Positions 23,102 to 34,999 are shown, numbered from the stretch's first letter. The stretch: DNA of 64,000 nt from Epiperipatus broadwayi (GCA_028023455.1 JAQFVV010006425.1:1116001-1180000); one strand, 5' to 3'. The notes: generated by a model from the sequence alone, not told the origin. Made by a program: numbers and translations.

Positions 23102-23645
23102 AAGATGTGTTTAATGTTTTATTTTGTGTTACAAATAACAATAAGCTAGTGGATAATTCTATAAATGTCATACCTGTGAATGAGAAAAGTAATATTGTGT
23201 ATCAAATTTTATGTAGATGTATGCTATCATATATAGGTAAATCGAGGTGTAGTATTGAAAAAAGATTAAAGAAGCATGAATTGCTATGAAAAATAATAAT
23301 GAGTTAATGACTGCTTTAATATTCTTGGATCATGAAAGGACATGTAAATATAAATTTAAGTTTCATCTTGAAAGTGTTATGATTCTTCATGAACAGGGAT
23401 ACCATACCAAAAGAAAAATTAAAAAAGCAACATTAATAAATAGAAATAAAATAAATATAATTAAAAGACAAGCTCTTAATGTTAAAATTAGGGGTTCATG
23501 GGATTTGACTTGATGATGTTTGCTTTCATTATATTTTTTGAATTTAATAGCAGTTGAGAAGGGCTAAGTAAATAACTGAATTATATATATAATTGATTAT
23601 TACATTGGAGTAATATATAAACAGACTGCTTTCAAATTTTGCTAA
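23102..23645 (+). pseudogene. Penelope-like element 3' end: GIY-YIG endonuclease remnant (plus arm)
   Basis: The frame at 23107-23289 contains VFCVTN-like residues, then NIVYQILCRCMLSYIGKSR (the GIY-YIG core in its PLE form) and IEKRLKKHELL. A stop or frameshift at 23289 separates it from the rest (23286-23513): ELMTALIFLDHERTCKYKF, RKIKKATLINRNKINIIKR and a terminal GSWDL. In the family the Glu of RKIKEA is conserved; here it is Lys. The gene is broken by the shift. Together with 22531-23068 it forms an inverted repeat with a short spacer. Confidence 0.8.
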
Positions 23646-23649
23646 TTTA

Positions 23650-24180
23650 TTTTTAAAGAATTTTATTCAAGTTGAATTTAATTGTGTTTGAATGCTTGAC
23701 ATCATGAATACCTAGAGATACTTCAGTTATCAAATAAAATATAATTTGTGTGCTAAAAGTTCTGCACTCAAATTAGTTATATATATCTATATCAAGATTA
23801 ATACTCAAACACTGATTTATTAAGTAAATGAAATACAATTCAAAACATAAGGACCAAACTATTTGAGATAAAAAATAAGTTCATCTCTACTCTCTTATCT
23901 CAATTTTTTATAAAGGTGAAAAAAAAACTTGAAGTTTAATCTTGATTATAACATAATTTTAACCACTATATGAAGAACAAAAAAAAGTAAAAAGTATTTC
24001 TTTCTTGCTATTTATATCTGATGTTGTATAGATAAGTTCAGAAAAAAAAAATGCTGTTAACTCTTTCTTACAATTTATTAACTTATCGGGTAATTGGGCT
24101 AATTATTATAAAACCAACAAAGATGGCACCTTTATAATCTCATTCTTACATAATTAAATAAAAATTGATTAATAGAATTT
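23650..24180. other. AT-rich DNA, no gene seen
   Basis: No coding or RNA feature was recognised. Confidence 0.55.
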
Positions 24181-24185
24181 GAAAC

Positions 24186-24385
24186 AGATGGACAATTGAA
24201 ATCTTAGACTGGATTCTAAGAGACTGTAAAAGACCCAGAAAAAGACCACATGTGAGATGAATGGATGAAATAAGAAAGTGTGCAGAGGTGATATGGAGAA
24301 GAGAGGCTAAATATTGGAGAAGATGGATTGAACTTGGAAAGACCTTTACCCTGCAGTGGATTTATAATGGTTGATGATGACGATA
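24186..24385 (+). mobile_element. Second RTE-type LINE 3' end, strongly 5'-truncated
   Basis: It is a close relative of 16750-16970. It starts inside the DNRWT motif (GATGGACAATTGAAATCTTA) and runs through the same PRDCKRPRKRP-equivalent and WRREAK-equivalent segments to a GATGATGACGAT tail. This short form is typical of RTE insertions truncated at the 5' end. The coding remnant has stops. Confidence 0.8.
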
Positions 24386-24389
24386 TTGT

Positions 24390-25975
24390 ATAGATTGTAA
24401 AAATAAAAAAATATTTTTACCATTTTATATATTCATTTTATTATTATGAAGTATCCTGGGTAGTTTATCATAGAGGGGAAATTGGTGAATTTAAAATTAA
24501 TAGTTTTGCACTCATTTCCCAAATGGTAATGTAAGAAAAATGGTCACTAAATTCCACTGAGTGAAATTGTAGTGCTGAATATCACACATCATGTGATCTT
24601 TCAATCAGCTGAATATCTTTTTTTTAAATTGGACTTTATAAAATAATTTTTTTGACTACTCTTTAAAAATATTTTAAATTAGTTCTTACAATATTTTGCT
24701 ATTAATGCCCCTGTTTAACACAATATCAATTTAAATTTGAGTTTCAGAAATTTTGTCATAGCTTCTTTGATTTCCACTCTTTTTCTAAAACTTGTAACAA
24801 GTCACGTAACCCTTTAGCTTAGTAATATATGATAAATAAATAATCACTGATTTCTCAAAGTTACTATAGGTAGCGCTTTTGTTTAATTTTTTAGAAAAAC
24901 AATTATTAGAAGTATAGCTTAAACATACAAGTCTTTATTAAGTGAAATGATGAATATAATATACGTTGTAAAAAATAATAATGTTTTTTTTTAAAAAGAA
25001 AAAGGAATTATTTAATAAACAAAGTGAAGTTATGGTAAATCTGCCAAAGAATTTTCTAAAGTTTTAGAGTATCAAGTTTCGGGGGGGGGGGGGTTGTTTT
25101 GTTTACTGAGATGGAATTCAATTTCATGATTTTATTGGAAGCTTGTTGCTATGAATTGTTTTATTTTAGTGATTCTATTTCTTATATTGTATTTGCCTCA
25201 CACCTGTGTTTAATTTGCTATCTCTTGCTTTCACGTAAAACACATGTCCATAAACATTTTTTGCATTTTTAATGAAATACAGATTTTGTGCATGAACTGA
25301 CTGTCTTTTGCTTACTTTTACATAATGCATATATATATGCATGGACTTTCTTTCGCTTGTTTTACAATTTAATAGTCATTTTTATTGTATTATATATGTA
25401 TTGATTTTATTTAATATACATTTATAATTACAAATTCAGTAATAAATGTGGACATTTTTTATGGATCTGTATTTTTGCATATAATTTATATGTCATTGGT
25501 AAATAAATTATGTATTATTTTCTATAATCTTGTAGCCATAAATTCAAGAATAATTGTGAACATTTTACTTTTTATCAATTACATCTTTACCATGGTTAGT
25601 GACCGACATTCATATGATTTTATCATCAATTTGTACCCACTATTTTGGTTTACAGTTAATTATTAATTGTTAAATATATTTACAAAACAGTTGAAACATT
25701 TTTTTAAAAAAATAACCATCATTTTGAAAAAATTGGTGGCCATTTTATCAGATTAATGACATCATAAGATAGTGACTCCACTAAAGTTAAATCTTTTGAA
25801 AATAAAATGTCAACTTTGACTCTAAAAATGTAAAGTACAATACAGAATTTTTCATTATACAGTATCCACTACTATGTTTTTATTATAAACTTAAAATACA
25901 ATAAATATATTTTATTTGATTTAAAATAATCAGTGCTATCACTTATTATATATTTAAAATAAAGATTTTCATCAA
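24390..25975. other. AT-rich DNA with a 13 bp poly-G run
   Basis: No gene is supported. A run of G at about 25081-25093 stands out in very AT-rich sequence. The 72-residue frame at 25448-25666 is hydrophobic, without motif, and probably not a gene. Confidence 0.55.
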
Positions 25976-25989
25976 TAACTACTACAAAG

Positions 25990-26101
25990 TTAGTCAAGCA
26001 TTGGTGGTCGAGAGGTCAATGATGGCTGCTTTACAAGCAGTTGTCCTGGGTTAGCGGGTTCACTTCCTGGCTGATGCTATGACACATGAGAAGAAAAAAA
26101 A
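25990..26101 (+). mobile_element. tRNA-derived SINE with target-site duplication
   Basis: A 112 bp unit is flanked by TACTACAAAG at 25980-25989 and again at 26102-26111. Inside are an A-box-like TGGTGGTCGAGAGG and a B-box-like GGGTTCACTTCCTGG, then GCTATGACACATGAG and an A-rich tail. It would be transcribed by RNA polymerase III and copied by a LINE. It is partly decayed: the B box reads GTTCACTTCC rather than GTTCGAATCC. The same SINE occurs on the minus strand at 61517-61609. Confidence 0.88.
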
Positions 26102-26874
26102 TACTACAAAGCAAAAAAAATCAAGTTTTATTCACTTCCATAAATAATTAACAACATATTGTTATTACACAATAGAAAGTGAATTAATGGTTTAAGACTA
26201 CTGGCAGCATCATTGTGTTTATGGCTTTAATTCACTCTCTAGCTGCTATTTTTAATATTGTTTCACAATTAAATTGACATCCATTATCATTTTGATTGCT
26301 ACTCTATCTGTTGTAAATCTATGATGGATGTTTATTTTAAATTATTCAGTGTTGTAACAAAAACATAAATGAGATCTTCACATAAATTATCCAGAAAAGA
26401 TAAAAAAAATTCTTTGGTTTTGATTTATGCAAATAAGATCTATATTTTAGCTATTAATTTTTAAGACAGATGCTATCCATATTAATGTAGTATATAATAC
26501 TGTTATATTTAACCACAGTACAATTTCTTTATTCTATTTTTCAACTTTTTAAATCATCTTTTTTGTTATAATGTCATTAACACTCACAGGATTAACCACC
26601 ATTTCTACAATTAAATTTATTTTCAAATTTATCAAACATGGTTTTTTTTCTCTAAGCACTTTAAATAACTAGATTAATAGTGTGCTGTCTTGTATAACCT
26701 TTCTTACTAACTTTGTTAAATATTTGCTTCTTTTAATATTAGCAATCATCTCCTTTTAAAAATTACTATTAAAAAGTTTCATATACTACACACTCATATT
26801 GTTAAAAATATTTCAAAATATAGCATGGTTAGATAAGTCAAATAACTTATAATTAACAAAAGTTAGCATATATT

Positions 26875-26958
26875 ACTTTTTATATTTTCTATTCATTTTT
26901 ATATATATATATACAAACTTTTTATATTTTCTATTCATTTTTATATATATATATACAA
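26875..26958. repeat. 42 bp tandem duplication (two copies)
   Basis: The unit beginning ACTTTTTATATTTTCTATTC and ending in a TA tract plus CAA occurs twice without visible difference, at 26875-26916 and 26917-26958. The copies being identical suggests a recent event. Confidence 0.9.
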
Positions 26959-26994
26959 ATTATAAATAAAATGTCTGTTAATTAGAAAGTACCA

Positions 26995-27202
26995 ATTATG
27001 CATAAGATGGCAAGTTTTAGATCTTTTTTGTTTTGTAATGAAAAATTATATTGTTACCAAAGTGATAAACTGAAAAATATTGAGATATTTGCTAAGGAAT
27101 TGCTTGATGTTGGTTATTTAAAGGGAATGAAAATTGATAGTAAACAATGGATATCCATTTATTTCAAATCCACAAGTGAAATTTTTTAAGGATATATATA
27201 TA
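26995..27202 (+). pseudogene. PLE fragment: C-terminal end of the reverse transcriptase
   Basis: A 63-residue open frame (26998-27189) is homologous to the decayed sequence at about 29930-30125. Matching segments include KLYCYQSDK, NIEIFAKELLDVGY and KQWISIYFKSTSEIF. In both copies it is followed by the same AAGGATATATATA tract. It corresponds to the stretch between RT and endonuclease in PLE proteins. The frame is open but lacks the RT core, so it is a fragment and not a gene. Confidence 0.65.
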
Positions 27203-27203
27203 T

Positions 27204-27748
27204 GGCTGCAGAAAGGAGTTTGCTATTAACTGAAAGGAGACCCTTTGATTCCTCTTGGAGGCCTTAAAGGAACCGAGCAGGGCAAATTTCTAATGTCCAC
27301 TCCATACGTTCTTGTCGCTGCAGCTGTTATTACTATGTGATTATTCATATAGTATACGAACATGGATGGGCTGCTCACTAACACGCATTAGCCAGCGTGG
27401 TGAGTTTATTGGCTTTTTACCTCTGAGTTTAAGATCAAGAAACACCATGGTCTTTCTTCTCAGTGCCTGATAAGGCAGAATGAATGTTTGTGTAAATGAT
27501 AAATATTTTCCCAATACATATATACAATTATGACAGACAAAAATAAAGCATGGCTCTTATTCCCAGGAAGCTGTAAAGTCACCAACCAAGACAGCGGTTG
27601 GTGGCCGAAGGCGGAGGGTGCTAAGAATCTCCTGATTGGGGACCCAGGCTGCCATTTGATGACGACTTTTTATTTAGGTACTTACAACTGCAGATCACTT
27701 TCAAGTGAAGGAAGATTGCAAGAATTAGAACTGTCTTATATTAAATGG
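27204..27748 (+). mobile_element. RTE-type LINE 5' end, 3'-truncated, inside a PLE
   Basis: This less AT-rich stretch starts GGCTGCAGAAAGG and ends after a conceptual TFYLGTYNCRSLSSEGRLQE...YIKWD. That peptide is the N-terminal start of the RTE endonuclease (family pattern GTWNVRTL...EGRL.EL...IKWDI), where the Asn of the first strand is catalytic. The RTE sequence stops there and is followed directly by PLE sequence. It lies in the TA tract that joins PLE RT and endonuclease in the sister copy at 30126-30240. LINE insertions normally lose the 5' end; this one keeps the 5' end and lacks the 3' end. Confidence 0.75.
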
Positions 27749-28335
27749 GACATTATATATAAGAATGTGTTCAATGTTTCATTCTATGTTCCAAACAATG
27801 TTAATAAATTAGTGAATAATTCTAAGGATGTCATACCTATCAAGCAGAAAAGTAATATTGTATATCGAATTTTCTATGAGTGTATGTTATTATATATAGG
27901 TGGATTGAGGTGAAGTATTGAAAAGAGATTAAAGGAGCATGAATTGTTATATAAGCCTGTAAAAAGTAAGAATAATGGTGATTTAATGACTGCTTCAGTT
28001 TTCTTTGATCATGAAAAAACATGTAAATATAAATTTAAATTTGATATTGAAAGTGTGAAAATTTTTCATGATCTGAGAAACCATAATAAAAGAAAAATCA
28101 AGCAGGCAATTTTTATAAATAGGAATAAAATGCATTTAATAAATAGACAAGTTGCTAACATTTAAATATGGAATTCATGGGATTTGAATTGATGACATTT
28201 GCTTCTGTTTCTTTTTTGAATTTAATGGCAGTTGAAGCAGATGTAAAAACTTAACTGAAAGTACTTCTGCAGATTGAAAGACTGTTTATAATAGTTTATT
28301 ACCATTATATTTATTATTTTTATTATGATTACAAT
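27749..28335 (+). pseudogene. PLE GIY-YIG endonuclease remnant, copy C
   Basis: After the RTE fragment the PLE resumes. FNVSFYVPNNVNKLV and NIVYRIFYECMLLYIGGLR are in one open frame with RTE residues upstream (27530-27913). A stop follows at 27914. IEKRLKEHELLYKPVKSKNN, LMTASVFFDHEKTCKYKFKF, RKIKQAIFINRNKMHLINR and a final SWDLN come next. The catalytic-region Glu of RKIKEA is Gln here. The 3' tail, with TTGAATTTAATGGCAGTTGA and GATTGAAAGACTG, is shared with the other PLE copies. It is inactive. Confidence 0.78.
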
Positions 28336-28544
28336 TTTGTTCTAATTATCAGACATTTTATTTATATTATATATTTTTATTTTTGTTATAGTATTTAATA
28401 CAATGTATTTAAGTATTATTAAGAAATGATGGATCATTAAGGAATGGCAGAAGCAATGTAAAAAAATTATTAAGTTTAATTGCAAACTTCGTTTTTTCAA
28501 GAATTGTTAAGTTTTTCATATATTCCTAAGTTGTTGTAACATAA

Positions 28545-30125
28545 AGTTGAATAAATGTATAAATTTAATACCGAGATGTATGGATAAATTGAAATTAATG
28601 ATTTTAAATAATATTATTAAAAAGTGTAAAAAGAAACTTTTTGATATTCGAAAATATTTGAAAGCAATTGAACATTTAATAATTTTAAATGGTATGCTTG
28701 GGACGTACATAAAACTGTTTATGAAAATGAATTTAAATTAATTAAACTTAAGTTATATAATAAATTTGAAGGAAAAAAATGTTTTTTTTATTTATTTAAT
28801 AAGTGGTATCCACAAGCTTATAATGAGTTAAACTTTATTAATTTATCAAATAAAAAGATACATTTGATTCAGAAATATGTTTTAAGTCATGGAACTAAAT
28901 ACATCAGTGATAATTGGAATGATTATTATTTGAAACTAATTGCAACTGCTCAAAATTCATTTGAAATGATTCTGGGTGATAATTATTTTGCTGATGATAT
29001 TCTTAAGAAAATTAATTGTAATAAATTTAATGTGATGCCTTATGATAAATCGTGGGAATTGGCTATTTCAGAATTTAAACAGAGGTTTAAGAGTGATAAT
29101 ATGATTTGTTTGAAAGAAGATAAAGGGATGTGAATGTGTTTAATGACAAAATGTCATTATATTGATAAAGTTAAAGTGCAATATGGATGATAAAAAAACT
29201 TATTAACAATATTTTAAAAAGTGCTGAAATAATGTATAGTATATGATATATCCTTACTATATTATATGTCCTCATATTTTTGAAAATATAAAGTTTCATA
29301 AAAAGGTATTCTTTTGCAAATTATAATAGATTTTGGTGGTTCATTCATATGTCAGACTTCTAAATATATTGATAAGCTTTTACAAGAGTTTTTAGGATTT
29401 GGGGAAAATACTATTGTTCCAACTTTTGACTTTGTAAATAGTATTAAAAATTTAGTAATTAATGAGAATGATGTTATTGCTTCATTAGATGTAACAGAAA
29501 TGTACGGTTCTATTGATAGAATGAATTCCATAAAAATATTTGAACTTACATTAAAAAGTAAAGATGTTTGTAAATATGTGATAAAGTTTGTTGTTGATAC
29601 TTTAAAATTTTTTGATGATAACATTGTTGCTTCTTTTGAAGATCAATATTATAAAATGTCTAAAGGTTAACCTATAGGTCTGCTTGTAGTTTCGCAAGTT
29701 TGCAATTTTGTTTTGTCTGCATATAAGAGTAGTATATTAAAATTTACAAAAGGTTTGTGGATGATGTTTTTGTTTGTGGAAATACTAATATTATAAATTT
29801 GCTTGTAGAGTAATTAAATAATTTGAATGGTTTGAAATAAACTATTGAAAAGAAAAAGGACAAAAGTATTAAATATTTGGATTTAATTATTACAAGAAAT
29901 AACAATGTGATGAAAAATTATGTTGTCACTGGTGTGATAAATTTTAAAAAAATATTGAGAGATTTTCCAAAGAATTGCTTGAAATTGGTTATAAGATAGA
30001 ACAGATTAACAATACTTTATGTCAATTTAAAAGGAGTTATAATGGTTTAAAAGAGTTAAAGATTGATAATAAAAAAATGGATATCTATTTCATATATTTC
30101 AAATGCTCAAGTGAAATTTTTTAAG
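28545..30125 (+). pseudogene. PLE reverse transcriptase remnant
   Basis: Segments of PLE RT appear in order. An N-terminal Lys-rich part (28547-28741) comes first. INLSNKKIHLIQKYVLSHGT (about 28830-28890) matches the NLS...LS.G motif typical of PLEs. LKEDKGM (29113-29133) corresponds to the ADKG box, where the frame ends. VIASLDVTEMYGSIDR (29470-29520) is the block with the first catalytic Asp, and a stop interrupts the YKMSKG.PIG block at 29670. In another frame RFVDDVF (about 29752-29772) keeps both aspartates of the catalytic YVDD-type box. YLDLII follows at about 29875. Stops and at least three frame changes make it a pseudogene. Confidence 0.82.
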
Positions 30126-30208
30126 GATATATATATATATATATATATGTTTCATTCTGTGTTTCAAAAATTTCATATATATATATTTAAGGATATATAT
30201 ATATATAT
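30126..30208. repeat. TA tracts with a local duplication inside the PLE
   Basis: Two TA tracts (30126-30148 and about 30171-30208) are each followed by a GTTTCATTCTGTGTTTCAAA word, at about 30149-30168 and 30213-30235. A segment of roughly 66 bp was therefore duplicated. The RTE insertion in the sister copy lies at the equivalent TA tract. Confidence 0.75.
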
Positions 30209-30209
30209 T

Positions 30210-30785
30210 TATTGTTTCATTCTGTGTTTCAAATAATATTAACAAGTTAGTGAATAATTTGAAAAGTGCCATACCTGTCAAGCAAAAATGTAATGTAAGG
30301 TATCAAATTTCTTGTGGATGTATGTTATCATATATAAGTGAATCGAGGTGTAATATTGAAAAAAAGATTTAAAATGCATGACTTGTTATACAAGTATGTG
30401 GAAATAAAAAAATAATAATGATTTAATGATTGCTTCAGTTTTTCTGGATCATAAAAGGACATGTAAATAGACATTTAAGTTTGATCTTGAAAGTGTTAAG
30501 ATTCTTCATGAAGAGAGAATCCATAATAAAAGAAAAATTAAGGAGACAATTTTAAGAAATAGAAATAAAATGAATATAATTAATAGACAATCTGCTAACA
30601 TTAAAATTTGAGATTCATGGTATTTGAGTGTTTGATGTTTGCTTTTGTTATATATTTTTAATTAAATGACAATTGAGGAGGGTTAAGGAATTAACCAAAA
30701 GTTCTTCTGCAGATTAAAAGTCTATATATAATATTTAATTACCATTATATTTATTATTTTTATTGATTAATATACATTTTATTTG
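30210..30785 (+). pseudogene. PLE GIY-YIG endonuclease remnant, copy D
   Basis: This is colinear with the three other endonuclease copies. TTTCATTCTGTGTTTCAAAT leads into the YIS-type core (TCATATATAAGTGAATCGAG, where YIG has become YIS), then the LKMHDLLY-like segment and the DHKRTCK-equivalent segment. The RKIKETILRNRN stretch is recognisable, with the family Glu conserved. Its tail matches 28165-28335. Many stops. Confidence 0.75.
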
Positions 30786-30789
30786 TAAT

Positions 30790-33030
30790 ATATATACTAC
30801 ATGCAGTTTTTTTTTTAATTTTTACATTCAACTGAATTATGCAAAATTGATAACCCTCCTCTTATATATCAATTAAATAGAATATGTTTAGTTGGAGATG
30901 TATAATAAATATTATTGGACATAGTATAAGGAAAGATGCATAAATCACAATTGTACAGAAATGAGTGACACAAAATTGCTTTCTGAATATGATCTTCTCT
31001 GTAAAAAATAGATGTACTATATTATATGCAATAAAGACAGAACTAGTTTTTCACTGTTATATTTACTTGTTATGTTTCTAGCATGTAATGTATTTGCATA
31101 TAATTAAATCATTCCTTGATATATATGTTTTAAATACATTGCATGTTTTTAATTTCAAACTGATGAAAACATCATTGAAATCACATTTCTACGATTATGA
31201 ATAAAATTAAATAATTGAATACATTATTTCATGGGAATTCATAAAAAGCTTTAAGGATGTTTATTCAAGCATTTAAAGTGGCAGTACTGGAGTATAGTCT
31301 ATGAGCTTTATGCTTCTAAGTCTCTCTTTCATTGCATTAGACCAGCAAAGCTATAAATGATTCGTCAATGAAATGATTTTCAATGTTTGAAATTGTTTAT
31401 GTTTTATTAATTTTAGTTCCTGATTGATTGTTCAACTACAAAATACAATTGGATGAAATTTTGAGTATAGTTGTAGTACATAGAAATGCATCTTCTGGGC
31501 ATCTATTGCATAAAATACATGTGGATTTTAAATGATTAACAGGGTATTGCTTATTTGGTGTTATTTCTCTGCAGCCGATTGGAGAAAAATAACCATACTT
31601 GGGCCCAGAGATTCTAATATTTAATTAAAGTCAAGCCAATAATCAAGTTAGTTCATTATTGCCTATGTGGACGTATCATTTCTTAAACTCTTTTGTAAAT
31701 TTACAGCCAAGGATTTAATGTCAATATTCCTCTAAAACATCTGTCAGCATGCTTCAAGGTATTTTAATTGTCTACTATAAATCAACTCAGTAACGTTTGC
31801 TTTTTGATTTTTTTTAATGACTTGATTTTTTTAATGTAACAATCAATAATTGAATAATGTTGTTTGGAGTTCTTTTGAAGTGCCAGTGAAAATAGTACAT
31901 TTACTTTAAAACAAATTTTATTAGGTCTAATAAAGGTTACATTTTTGTATAAAAAAACATAATTAAAGGAATAAAAAAAAAGCAACAACACGCATTTGAA
32001 ATGATTGAGACTATTGTTAAACAATTGAAATAGTACATTTGAACAATGGTCTATGCAGCTTTATTTCTAGAGTTAGCCATTCTAAAATTATAGTGAATCA
32101 AGTAGGGTTCTAATTGGTGTAAATAAATTTTTAAAAATATATATTGATTATATGTAGACTTTCACTTTTTTTTACAAATCCTTTCAGCTTTTATTTATTT
32201 TATATAAATATTAATGTATATGTAAACATTAAAGAAAAGAAATCACTTAATATATGTACCATTTTTTGTATTTATTTGCACAATTATTATTTTTTAGATT
32301 ATATATGCTTTATTTATTGGTCTGAGACCTTTTAAAATCTTTGCAATGATTAAATTATTAATGTAAGGAGGGGGGTGCTATTATTATAGATTGAAAGCAA
32401 ATAAACATTCACTCTGATTTTGATAGGTTTAATTTCATTGTATAAAATGCGTAATTAATAGACCCAATATTAAATTTAAAATGATAATTTTAAGCGTTTT
32501 AATTCTCTTTGTTGTTGCTTCGCTAGTTTGCGGTTTGAAAAATTACTGTCATTAAAAATAGTTATTTTATCGTTTGCAATTCTAACTCGAAAATCAACTT
32601 CTTTGACCATATATATTTGAGCTTTTTAATGGGATTCAGATTGAAAAAAGAAGAGTGTTTTTCAAATTGTAGGTTGAAAATAGTTTTATTTTCTTTTATA
32701 GTTAATCAATTCAATTTTGTTCCTAGTCATTACTTTATTATAAATAAATTGGAAGAATCCATCTTTTAGGATTTAATAGAAAACATGTAAAAGTTTCTTT
32801 TTTTCTTTTTGGGCAATTAAACGTTATTAAAATTCATCTTTCTGTATTCGAACATCATATGGCCTGAGGAGTCTTTGATTATTAATGTATTATAATTACA
32901 CATTATTTACTATATCATAACAACTTCAGTTATTCAATGATCTGTTGGGTTCAATTTTATACTTTTTAAAAAATAATTGTAATCATTCGCTATAAACAAT
33001 GGTGTAAATATTTGAATTTGCAAACTGATA
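30790..33030. other. AT-rich DNA, no gene seen
   Basis: No coding or RNA feature was recognised. The 80-residue antisense frame at 31782-32024 and the 63-residue frame at 32144-32335 have low-complexity composition. Confidence 0.55.
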
Positions 33031-33039
33031 GTAGTAGAA

Positions 33040-33560
33040 ACAATAATTGATGAAAATATCACATGACCTGTCACATGACTTCCGCTTCTCAATATTGTGT
33101 TTTTTCTTCAGTACATCTATGCCATTTAGTGTAGGCTTTAGTAATTTATAGAGGCAGATAATAGGATTAATAAATTTTTATCCAGTACTAAACATAAAAA
33201 TGTATTCAATCTAAACCCACTTGCCTGTAGAGTCATATAATACTGAAACCAGTTCAGTTTCTACATATTATGGTATCTGCAGTTTTTAACTACTAGATAC
33301 ACCTTTAATCTGTTGTAAGAAATAGTACAAAACAAATAAAATATCTCATGACTTTATCATGTGACTTCCACTTGCTCAATGTTATTTCAGCAGCACATTC
33401 TTTTCCCTCACCACATCTAACCCACTTACTGAAAACTTTGCAGATAATACTGCTTAATAAACTTCATCCAATGCTGTTCTCAATCCAAAACTCATCAGCA
33501 ATAAAAGCCATAGGGTTGAAACTATTTTGGAGATATTGAATGGAATAGTACTGAGCAGGG
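33040..33560. repeat. Diverged direct repeat, period about 290 bp
   Basis: Words in 33040-33260 recur in the same order in 33325-33560: ATATCACATGACC / ATATCTCATGACT, CATGTGACTTCC-type blocks, TTGCTCAATGTTATT / TTCTCAATATTGTG, CAGATAATAG...TTAATAAA and TTCATCCAATGCT-type blocks. The first half of an old tandem duplication or two copies of an unknown repeat would explain it. Confidence 0.5.
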
Positions 33561-33569
33561 ATATATTAG

Positions 33570-34850
33570 GCACTGTTATTTGTATCAATTAATTACTAAA
33601 GCTTATCATAAGTAACATAAATATGATGAAGAAAAAATTCATGTCACTAAAGCAATATTTAGTAAACAGAAGTCATGTAATAAAATCATATGATATTTTA
33701 TATTATCTCTGGACACATGATAGATGTATGTATAGTTGTTAATAAAACTAAGAATACCATAATATGTATAAACTGAATTGATTTCATTCTATATGAATAA
33801 ACAAGCATATTGGTTTATATTGAAATTGGGCTGATAACTTGATAGTGAAAATAAAAAGCAAATGATGTAATTAATTAGAAACACATAGCAAAAGATGATA
33901 TAAAATTATAGAAAACTTTATTTTAGCAGATATTTTAAGTAATAATAGTCATGAACTTATAACAGCCATTTCTATAAAACTATGAAGATGATTTGATTTT
34001 TTATAAAATATTCTACACTACTGGAACATGTTTTATAGAAGACATATTATAACATTTCATTCTCTCATTAAAAAAAGAACAAACATTCAATAGTTTATAA
34101 TTTATTATTTGTAACTGCTGAATAAAAATATTAAAAATAGTGTAAATACTGCAAATTAATACTATTTATTTGTTTTTTATCTTATTGTTTATATATTAAA
34201 ATATAGAAAAATATTGGGATGTGATCAGAATATTTAGTTTCTTAATTAAGGTCCACATTTTGGTTTAAAATTATAAAAATTGTTTCATGTAGTTTTCAAA
34301 AATTGCATTTTTTATATTAGGAAATTCTAATAATTTAATAATGTATTATTTAATAATTTTGTATAGAATTAAAAATAACTGGCTTGACACTTAAAATATA
34401 TTCTTTACTTTTCATATATGTAGCTATCTTTTTGTGTAAAGTTTGTAGCAAACTTAAATTATTTTTTATCATAATTATTATTTAAATTGTTTTAGAAACT
34501 AACTCTAAAAATTATACTGAGAGATAAAAAAATGCTTACATGTGAGCTTTTATTCAAATTAAGAATAAAAAAAAAAGTTGTCTCCTATATGGGTTTTCAA
34601 TGATTTAACCTGTTGAGATGAACAAATGCCATATTGGATTCATGAAGATTTGGTATATGACACAATTTTTATAATAACTTTAGTTAGCGCTATAAAAAAA
34701 TCATCTAGTTTATATTATCAAAAATATATAAAATCTCACAAAATGTAATGAAGCTGAAAAAATAGATATTTTATTTTCAAAACTAAAAAAAAAATAGATT
34801 TCAACATTTTTAAAAAATATATTATTTTTATATTTATTCTAAATTTCTAA
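33570..34850. other. AT-rich DNA, no gene seen
   Basis: Nothing recognisable in either strand. Confidence 0.55.
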
Positions 34851-34854
34851 ATTT

Positions 34855-34989
34855 TAATAATATTTACTAAGGCTGTAAACCTTAAGAATATTGGTGTGAA
34901 AAATGTAATGGTAGAGACCTCTACAGGTCTTAACCACATGCTTACACTTTGAAATATTCTTAGGTTTACAGCCTTAGTAAATATTATTA
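34855..34989. mobile_element. Foldback or MITE-like element
   Basis: The arms 34855-34892 and 34953-34989 are inverted copies of each other, differing by about one base and one indel. They include TTTACTAAGGCTGTAAACC on the left and GGTTTACAGCCTTAGTAAA on the right. The centre holds a second inverted repeat (AGACCT...AGGTCT, 34915-34930). The unit is about 135 bp. No transposase is present. A target-site duplication is not obvious because both flanks are AT-rich. A single-stranded or RNA copy would form one long hairpin. Confidence 0.85.
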
Positions 34990-34999
34990 ATATAATAAT

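Noticed and set aside
31158-31185. CTGATGA...GAAA at hammerhead-like spacing
   Set aside because: The bases between the two words cannot form a stem II of more than two pairs, and no stem I is found.
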